A stretch of 38,591 nt of DNA from Bacteroidales bacterium (lineage in GTDB: Bacteria > Bacteroidota > Bacteroidia > Bacteroidales > UBA932), in assembly GCA_024401925.1 (NCBI GenBank), contig JAKSKD010000016.1:1-38591 (forward strand). The letters are read 5' to 3'. The stretch's first letter is position 1; each line of letters begins with the position of its first letter. The notes under the pieces were generated by a model. That model did not search any database. It saw nothing but the letters and a program-made list of their open reading frames with translations, and was not told where the DNA came from. The translations under genes were made by a program, and so were the position numbers. Shown here piece after piece: positions 33,626 through 38,591 of this stretch.

Positions 33626-34790
33626 GGAGGAATCTCTCCTCCGTTTCCACCCCTGGGTATTTTCCGGCGCCATAGCCGAAATCGGCGGAAGCCCTGCCGA
33701 AGGTGACCTTGTGGGAGTCTATTCTGCCGAGGACAAATTTCTTGCGTGCGGACATTATCAAATAGGCTCAATATCCGTGAGAGTGCTGAGCTTCACCACT
33801 GACAAACTCGGGGACGAATTCTGGTATGATATGATCGCCAGAGCCTATGAAGTGAGGGCCGCTGTCGGGCTTGACGACTCGGAGACGACCAATTGCTACC
33901 GTCTCGTGCACGGGGAAGGAGACAATCTGCCGGGTCTTATTGTGGATTATTATGATGGCGTGTGTGTACTGCAGGCCCATTCTGTCGGTATGTTCAGGGC
34001 CAAGAAACAGATATGCGATGCATTGGTGAGACTCTATGGCGACAGGCTAAAGGCTGTATATGACAAGAGCTCCGGTACCGCTCCTTTCAAGGCCGGACTG
34101 GACCTTGTGGACGGTTATCTCTATCGGAAGGATGGATACGTGCAGGATTCCGAGTCTGTGCTTGAGAACGGTCATAAATTCATAGTGGATTGGACTGAAG
34201 GCCAAAAGACGGGCTTCTTCCTCGACCAGAGGGAAAATCGGGCACTTGTGGGAAGATACTCGAAGGGACGTAATGTCCTTAACCTTTTCTGCTACACGGG
34301 AGGATTCTCCATATATGCCCTTGCGTCGGGTGCAGTCCACGTGGATTCAGTGGACAGTTCCGCCAAGGCAATGGCGCTTGTGGAAAAGAATGTCGCTCTG
34401 AATGGATTCGGCCCTGAGATGCATACAGGATATTGCGTGGATGCAATTGATTTTCTCAAGGATGCACCAGAAGACAAATATGACCTTATGATAGTTGATC
34501 CTCCGGCTTTTGCGAAGCACAGGGGCGCACTCAACAATGCTCTGAGGGCATATCAGAGGCTTAATGCCGCCGCAATAGCAAAGGTGGCTCCAGGAGGCCT
34601 CATATTCACGTTCAGTTGTTCACAAGTAGTGAATAAGGAATCTTTCGCGCTTGCCGTTTTCTCTGCAGCCGCGTCCGTTGGACGCAGTGTAAGAATAATC
34701 GACAGACTGAACCAGCCTGCCGATCATTCCGTGTCCATATATCATCCGGAAGGGGAGTACCTTAAAGGACTTCTTCTCTATGTCGAATAG
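33597..34790 (+). CDS. RlmI-like 23S rRNA cytosine methyltransferase
   Basis: A 397-residue protein of the RlmI/YccW family, which makes m5C1962 in 23S rRNA. An N-terminal PUA-like domain (FHPWVFSGAIAEIGG, about residues 1-75) is followed by a Rossmann domain with the SAM motif VLNLFCYTGGFSIYAL, the DPPAF motif (MIVDPPAFAKHRG) and the FTFSCSQ block with the candidate catalytic Cys. The ATG at 33597 overlaps the exonuclease by 29 bp. It ends 10 bp from the convergent antiporter gene. Confidence 0.9.
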   Translation: MIRITLKKHREESLLRFHPWVFSGAIAEIGGSPAEGDLVGVYSAEDKFLACGHYQIGSISVRVLSFTTDKLGDEFWYDMIARAYEVRAAVGLDDSETTNCYRLVHGEGDNLPGLIVDYYDGVCVLQAHSVGMFRAKKQICDALVRLYGDRLKAVYDKSSGTAPFKAGLDLVDGYLYRKDGYVQDSESVLENGHKFIVDWTEGQKTGFFLDQRENRALVGRYSKGRNVLNLFCYTGGFSIYALASGAVHVDSVDSSAKAMALVEKNVALNGFGPEMHTGYCVDAIDFLKDAPEDKYDLMIVDPPAFAKHRGALNNALRAYQRLNAAAIAKVAPGGLIFTFSCSQVVNKESFALAVFSAAASVGRSVRIIDRLNQPADHSVSIYHPEGEYLKGLLLYVE

Positions 34791-34800
34791 AAAATCGGAC

Positions 34801-37047
34801 TTATTTATACCATTCGATTGATTCCTTGAGGCCGGCGAGCCATACTTCGTCCCCTTCCTCGAAAATGAATCCGCTATCCGGGTTAGTAACAATCCGTCCA
34901 TTTCTTTGCACTTCGATTACCATACAGCCGGATGCCTTCATTCCTGTATCTCCAAGCCGTTTCCCTACGATTGACGAATTGCTGTCAAGCACTATGTCCT
35001 CCACAGCAAAATTGTCTTCCTGTGCAGGGATGGTGACAGTATGTTCGTCCATTATCTTATTGAAACGACGGATTTGCTCCTCTGTGCCCACGGCAAGGAG
35101 TAAATCGCCCGGCATAATCATTTCGCCACCATTTGGAATCAGGATGCTTCTTGATCCTCGCTGAATCTTTATGATGTTGACCCCGGAGTCGCTTCTGAAA
35201 GGCATTTCAGCTAACTTTTTACCTGCGAGTTCGAAATCCGGGGAGACGGAGATTTTCTTGATTTTTACGTCATGTCCCTCCATTTTTCTGGACATCAGCG
35301 AAGCAACTGGAGCTTTTGTCCGTTCCAAATTTTCCTTTGCGTTGAGATTGGAGAAGAACCTGTCCTCGAGGCTTGACTGGCTCTTTGTCTTGACGTTCTT
35401 CCAGAGGAAAAGCACTATGAATAAGTTGAATATCAATGCGGTCATCCATCCCGGTATCTCGGTGAAAATCTGAATTGCCGCCAGTATGAAGATAACGGCC
35501 AGGTTAATCTTCAGAAGCGTAAAGGCAATGATTGGAAGACGCATCTTCTGATCCTTCATAGCGAGTCTCCTGATTATTGTCTTGAGCTCCGGGCCGGTGC
35601 TGGTAAGCCCGAACAGGAATGGAAACAGCACAATGAGGGTTGTCGCCACTTCAAGAAAATTGCGGAGGCTAGGATTTGATTTAGGCAGTATCTTCTCTGC
35701 AAGTAGAGGAAGATATTCCTTAGCGGCAAGAAGAATAACGTAGATCAACAGTGAGTAAATGGCCAGCCTTATCGAGTACTTTTTCAGAAACTCCTTGAAA
35801 AGATTCATTTCGGCACCGCTTTTCTTTGATTCATCATTTGCCCTCTTGTTGAGGAAGTTGAGTACATTTGCCGGCAGTTTTCGGTGCAGCCATCCGGATA
35901 CCGGGTCGGCTGCCTTGATCATATATGGAGTGGTGAAGGTCGTAATCACAGACACGGATATGATGACCGGGTAGATGAAATCCCTGAGCACCCCAAGCGA
36001 GCATCCCAAACCTGCGATAATGAAGGAGAATTCACCTATCTGTGGCAGGCTGAATCCGACGTGCAGAGCCGTGTCGAGGTTTCTTCCGGCAAGGATAACC
36101 CCTCCGGTAGAGAATATCAGTATGCCGGACATTGCCACAATTGTCAGAATCAGGATGACAGGCCAGTATTGTGCAATGACTGACGGGTCCACCATCATCC
36201 CTACGGAAACGAAGAAGATGGCTCCGAAAAGATTCTTGATATTGACGGTGATCTTCGATATGGATTCACCTTCCACAGTCGATGAAAGGATGGAGCCCAT
36301 AAGGAATGCCCCTATTGCAGATGAAAAGCCTGCATAGTTCGCTATGATGACGAGAAGGAAACAGAGTCCCACGCTGATAAGAAGCAGGATTTCATCCGAC
36401 AGGTACTTCTTCGCACGCTTGAGAAGCGTCGGTATGACGAAGATCCCGATAAGGAAACAAAGTACAAGGAAAGATACAAGTTTGCCGAGCGAAAGCAGCA
36501 TATCAAGTCCGGAGAAACTGTTACTGACCGCGATGGTGGAGAAAAGCACCATAAGCAGGACTGCAAGAAGGTCTTCCACGACAAGCAGGCCGAATACGAG
36601 AGGGGAGTGCTGCGCCTGTTTTATCCCCAGGTCGTCATAGGCTTTGATGATGATTGTAGTGGAACTCATCGAGAGCATTCCGCCGAGGAAAATGCTTTCC
36701 ATCATAGACCATTTCATCAGTGAGCCCGTCGTTACACCGACAACAAGCATTCCGACACAGATTGTTAGTGCAGAAATCAGGGCGGCGCTTCCTACATTCA
36801 GGAGTTTTTTGAAATTGAACTCCAGACCTAGTCCGAACAGAAGGAAAATGATGCCCAGCTCGGACCACACGTGGACGTCATCCGGCGAGAATTGCGGAAA
36901 CAGCCCCAGATGGGGACCTACGAGGAATCCGGCCACAATATAACCTAGAATCAGCGGCTGCTTGAGCGCCTTCGAGATGATTGTGAATATTCCGGCCGCA
37001 ATCAGTATGATTGCCAGCTGGGTTACCAATGATAGTTCTGCAGACAT
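34801..37047 (-). CDS. CPA2 cation/proton antiporter with two RCK_C domains
   Basis: A 748-residue KefB-like membrane protein. The N-terminal 390 residues hold about twelve helices with the CPA2 pattern LILGYIVAGFLVGP and LFGLGLEFNFKKL. A second hydrophobic region (about residues 420-560) is followed by two TrkA_C/RCK_C domains (residues about 595-665, SVSPDFELAGKKL; and 675-748, LDSNSSIVGKRLG), which usually bind small ligands. There is no Rossmann TrkA_N domain between them. Likely role: regulated K+ or Na+/H+ exchange in the inner membrane. Confidence 0.9.
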   Translation of the reverse strand: MSAELSLVTQLAIILIAAGIFTIISKALKQPLILGYIVAGFLVGPHLGLFPQFSPDDVHVWSELGIIFLLFGLGLEFNFKKLLNVGSAALISALTICVGMLVVGVTTGSLMKWSMMESIFLGGMLSMSSTTIIIKAYDDLGIKQAQHSPLVFGLLVVEDLLAVLLMVLFSTIAVSNSFSGLDMLLSLGKLVSFLVLCFLIGIFVIPTLLKRAKKYLSDEILLLISVGLCFLLVIIANYAGFSSAIGAFLMGSILSSTVEGESISKITVNIKNLFGAIFFVSVGMMVDPSVIAQYWPVILILTIVAMSGILIFSTGGVILAGRNLDTALHVGFSLPQIGEFSFIIAGLGCSLGVLRDFIYPVIISVSVITTFTTPYMIKAADPVSGWLHRKLPANVLNFLNKRANDESKKSGAEMNLFKEFLKKYSIRLAIYSLLIYVILLAAKEYLPLLAEKILPKSNPSLRNFLEVATTLIVLFPFLFGLTSTGPELKTIIRRLAMKDQKMRLPIIAFTLLKINLAVIFILAAIQIFTEIPGWMTALIFNLFIVLFLWKNVKTKSQSSLEDRFFSNLNAKENLERTKAPVASLMSRKMEGHDVKIKKISVSPDFELAGKKLAEMPFRSDSGVNIIKIQRGSRSILIPNGGEMIMPGDLLLAVGTEEQIRRFNKIMDEHTVTIPAQEDNFAVEDIVLDSNSSIVGKRLGDTGMKASGCMVIEVQRNGRIVTNPDSGFIFEEGDEVWLAGLKESIEWYK

Positions 37048-37124
37048 ACTGTTTGAATTTAGACAAAATTCGCAATTCTTTACGAGAATACGTCACACAA
37101 TCTTTCATTATTGGAAAAAAAGTG

Positions 37125-37132
37125 TATCTTTG
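37125..37132 (+). promoter_or_regulatory. -7 box of the tRNA-Cys gene
   Basis: TATCTTTG, an exact -7 match, lies 64 nt upstream of the tRNA. The -33 box is poor (a TTTC 19 nt earlier). A perfect 7-bp inverted repeat, AATCAAT/ATTGATT (37148-37154, 37175-37181), sits in the leader. Confidence 0.5.
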
Positions 37133-37196
37133 TACTCCCAAGCGGAAAATCAATTGGTCCCGAAGATTGAATTCATTGATTGGCCGTCTTTATATT

Positions 37197-37267
37197 GGTG
37201 CGTTGGCCGAGTGGCTAGGCACAGGTCTGCAAAACCTGCCACAGTGGTTCGATTCCGCTACGCACCT
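37197..37267 (+). tRNA. tRNA-Cys (GCA)
   Basis: A 71-nt cloverleaf: acceptor GGTGCGT/ACGCACC, a three-pair D stem, anticodon stem CAGGT/ACCTG with loop CTGCAAA (anticodon GCA at 37229-37231), a four-base variable loop, and T stem AGTGG/CCGCT with TTCGATT. The discriminator is T, as required for cysteine tRNA, and CCA is encoded (37268-37270), unlike the tRNA-Ala in this window. Confidence 0.97.
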
Positions 37268-37272
37268 CCAGC

Positions 37273-37302
37273 AAATGCCTCTCAGATATCTGAGGGGCAT
37301 TT
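37273..37302 (+). terminator. tRNA-Cys terminator
   Basis: An AAATGCC/GGCATTT stem continues through a T-G wobble into the self-complementary CTCAGATATCTGAG, ending in a short T run. It begins 2 nt after the encoded CCA. Confidence 0.85.
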
Positions 37303-37372
37303 TCAGTCTCTAGACATTGTTACAACATTGTTACAAATAATTTCTATTAAAATTCGTAACTTGCGTCCCGTT

Positions 37373-37960
37373 ATGAGAAAAAGTGTTTCATTGTTGCCGG
37401 TTCTGGCCATTCTTGCTCTATCCGGATGCTCGGAGAATTGGAATGCGGATGAGAAAAGTATCATTTGTTCCGAATCGGATACCCTGCACGTCTTCACTGT
37501 TGATAATCCGGAAGAAGAAGTCCTGTTGCGAAGCATATCAGAGGATCTGTCACCCGCTATGATCAGTAGCGCGGAATATGGCGCTCTGGCGTCCAAGATG
37601 ATTGCTACGGTCACCTCCCCGTCGCAGGACGGAGTTGGAATAGCCGGCCCGCAGGTGGGCATACTCCGTCGTATAGTTGCAGTACAGCGTTTTGACAAGA
37701 ACGGAGAGCCCTTCGAGGTATATCCCAACATCAGCGTTACAAATGTTTATGGAGATCCCGTCCCCGGCCCGGAAGGCTGTCTGTCAGTTCCCGCTTGCCG
37801 TGGCGAGGTGAACCGCTGGCAGGATATAGAAATCAGCTATTGCAGCCCGAAGACCCTCAGGGACACTATAGAGAGAGTCACAGGATTCACAGCGGTAATC
37901 TTCCAGCACGAATGTGATCATCTTCACGGCATTCTTTACACGGACAAGCTGGCAGATTAA
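37373..37960 (+). CDS. Peptide deformylase-like lipoprotein
   Basis: A 195-residue protein with all three deformylase motifs: GVGIAGPQ (from Gly87), EGCLSVP (metal ligand Cys136) and QHECDH (His179, Glu180, His183). Unlike the cytoplasmic enzyme it begins with a lipoprotein signal (ALSGC, lipidated Cys19), so the mature protein should face the periplasm or cell surface. The ATG at 37373 is the first that produces this signal, and it follows the tRNA terminator by 70 nt. Motif I has Gly where the usual deformylase has Ala (GxGxAAPQ). Its substrate outside the cytoplasm is unknown. Confidence 0.88.
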   Translation: MRKSVSLLPVLAILALSGCSENWNADEKSIICSESDTLHVFTVDNPEEEVLLRSISEDLSPAMISSAEYGALASKMIATVTSPSQDGVGIAGPQVGILRRIVAVQRFDKNGEPFEVYPNISVTNVYGDPVPGPEGCLSVPACRGEVNRWQDIEISYCSPKTLRDTIERVTGFTAVIFQHECDHLHGILYTDKLAD

Positions 37961-37982
37961 TCCGTCTGCGCGGGTGATTTTC

Positions 37983-38011
37983 GTACAAACGCGAATGATT
38001 CGCGTTTGTAC
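37983..38011. repeat. 29-bp perfect palindrome, copy 2
   Basis: Arms GTACAAACGCGAAT and ATTCGCGTTTGTAC are separated by one G. It differs from the copy at 23-51 at only two positions and shares the flanks TTC and AA. It lies 22 nt after the deformylase stop and upstream of the hip operators, with no T tract after it. Confidence 0.88.
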
Positions 38012-38035
38012 AAATTCATTTGTCTGCATAAATGT

Positions 38036-38136
38036 TTTATACGCTTTCGGTATACTATTGCCCTACTTTAAATTTTTATACGCGATTTGGTATAAATTCG
38101 AAATTATTATTATATTTGTACTCGATAACGTATAAA
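38036..38136 (+). promoter_or_regulatory. hip promoter with three HipB-type operators
   Basis: Three inverted repeats have centres about 40 bp apart: TTTATAC-N7-GTATACT (38036-38056), TTTATAC-N8-GTATAAA (38075-38096) and TTTGTAC-N8-GTATAAA (38115-38136). The form parallels the TATCC-N8-GGATA operators bound by E. coli HipB. A TTTG -33 box (38086-38089), a 21-nt spacer and a perfect TATATTTG -7 box (38111-38118) lie under the second and third operators, which predicts autorepression by the downstream regulator. Confidence 0.75.
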
Positions 38137-38138
38137 GT

Positions 38139-38333
38139 ATGAGCCTTTCAAAACACATTAAGGACCTTAGGCGGCAAGAGAATCTGACTCAGCAGAATCT
38201 GGCTGACAGGGCGGGCGTGGGTATTCACTTTGTCCGCGACCTTGAACAGGGAAAATCATCGCTTCGCATGGACAAGGTAAACGATGTCCTCAAGCTGTTT
38301 GGCGAAGAATTGGGTGCAATAAAATCCAAATGA
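38139..38333 (+). CDS. hipB: HipB-like XRE antitoxin/regulator
   Basis: A 64-residue helix-turn-helix protein. SLSKHIKDLRRQENLTQQNLADRAGVGIHFVRDLEQGKSSLRMDKVNDVLKLFGEEL covers the complete XRE fold and reads like the HipB/y4mF family. It begins 2 nt after the third operator and its TGA overlaps the next ATG (ATGA). Expected role: dimeric repressor of its own operon and partner of the HipA kinase. Confidence 0.85.
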   Translation: MSLSKHIKDLRRQENLTQQNLADRAGVGIHFVRDLEQGKSSLRMDKVNDVLKLFGEELGAIKSK

Positions 38334-38591
38334 CTATGAGAGAGGCAAGAATATTCAAGAACAACGTCTTCTGCGGTATTCTCAGGGAGGATGAAGAGGG
38401 TTTTCATTTCAGATATGACAGAGGGTATTTGGAACGTGAAGATGCTCTACCTGTCAGCCCGACAATGCCTTTTACCGAAGATGAGTATGAAAAGGAAATG
38501 ATGTTCCCCGTATTTGACGGCCTGATTCCGGAAGGATGGCTGCTGGATATTGCAAGTGAATCCTGGAAGATTGACAGGCGGGACAGAATGC
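38330..38591 (+). CDS. HipA N-terminal domain protein, cut by the window edge
   Basis: An open frame of at least 87 codons continues past the right edge. It begins MTMREARIFKNNVFCGILRED and contains FPVFDGLIPEGWLLDIA, matching the N-terminal subdomain of HipA toxins (LFDNLLPEG type). In many Bacteroidetes HipA is split into a short N-terminal protein and a separate kinase gene; the window ends too early to tell. Start could be the ATG at 38330 (overlapping the hipB stop) or the one at 38336. Confidence 0.8.
   Translation, partial: MTMREARIFKNNVFCGILREDEEGFHFRYDRGYLEREDALPVSPTMPFTEDEYEKEMMFPVFDGLIPEGWLLDIASESWKIDRRDRM

Overview
The window looks like a chromosome segment of a gut- or rumen-type member of the Bacteroidales. 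The evidence is SusCD-era xylan enzymes made as lipoproteins, FimA/Mfa2-type pilin genes, a split hipBA locus, a short-form adenylate kinase and repeated matches to the Bacteroidetes promoter (TTTG, a 19-21 nt spacer, TAnnTTTG). The species cannot be named from the sequence.

Layout. 1-4400: a minus-strand xylan side-chain operon (CE15 glucuronoyl esterase, SGNH acetylesterase, GH67 alpha-glucuronidase) behind a 26-bp palindromic operator candidate. 4413-4790: a small zinc-ribbon protein. 5126-11587: a plus-strand surface operon with two fimbrillin-like lipoproteins, an Mfa2/FimB-like anchor, a GH43 glycosidase lipoprotein and a large OmpA/TPR lipoprotein. 11599-17171: a minus-strand RND efflux operon (adaptor, pump, outer-membrane factor). 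17307-18815: a REP-associated tyrosine transposase (RAYT) flanked on both sides by degenerate palindromes about 51 bp apart. 18978-19050: tRNA-Ala and its terminator. 19095-21220: a nucleoside-type MFS transporter and a tandem VOC protein.

21289-25276: housekeeping plus-strand genes tgt, lptG/F-like, dut and murF. 25263-26810: a GC-rich HhH/beta-barrel gene. 26872-29948: hpt, adk, an exported C1B cysteine peptidase and pssA. 29956-30123: a GC-rich, multi-hairpin element bounded by a perfect 10-bp inverted repeat. 30140-34790: an alpha/beta hydrolase, an aminotransferase, an unknown lipoprotein, a DEDDy exonuclease and an RlmI-like methyltransferase. 34801-37047: a CPA2 antiporter with RCK_C domains. 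37197-37267: tRNA-Cys. 37373-37960: a peptide deformylase-like lipoprotein. 38139 to the right edge: a HipB-like regulator and the start of a HipA N-terminal protein, with three spaced operators over a consensus promoter.

How the genes work together. The first operon and the GH43 enzyme both attack decorated xylan. The pilin-like genes beside the GH43 suggest attachment to fibre, but that link is inference. The least explained items are the RAYT with its repeat arrays, the 168-bp structured element, the 29-bp palindrome present near both ends of the window and the lipoprotein deformylase.
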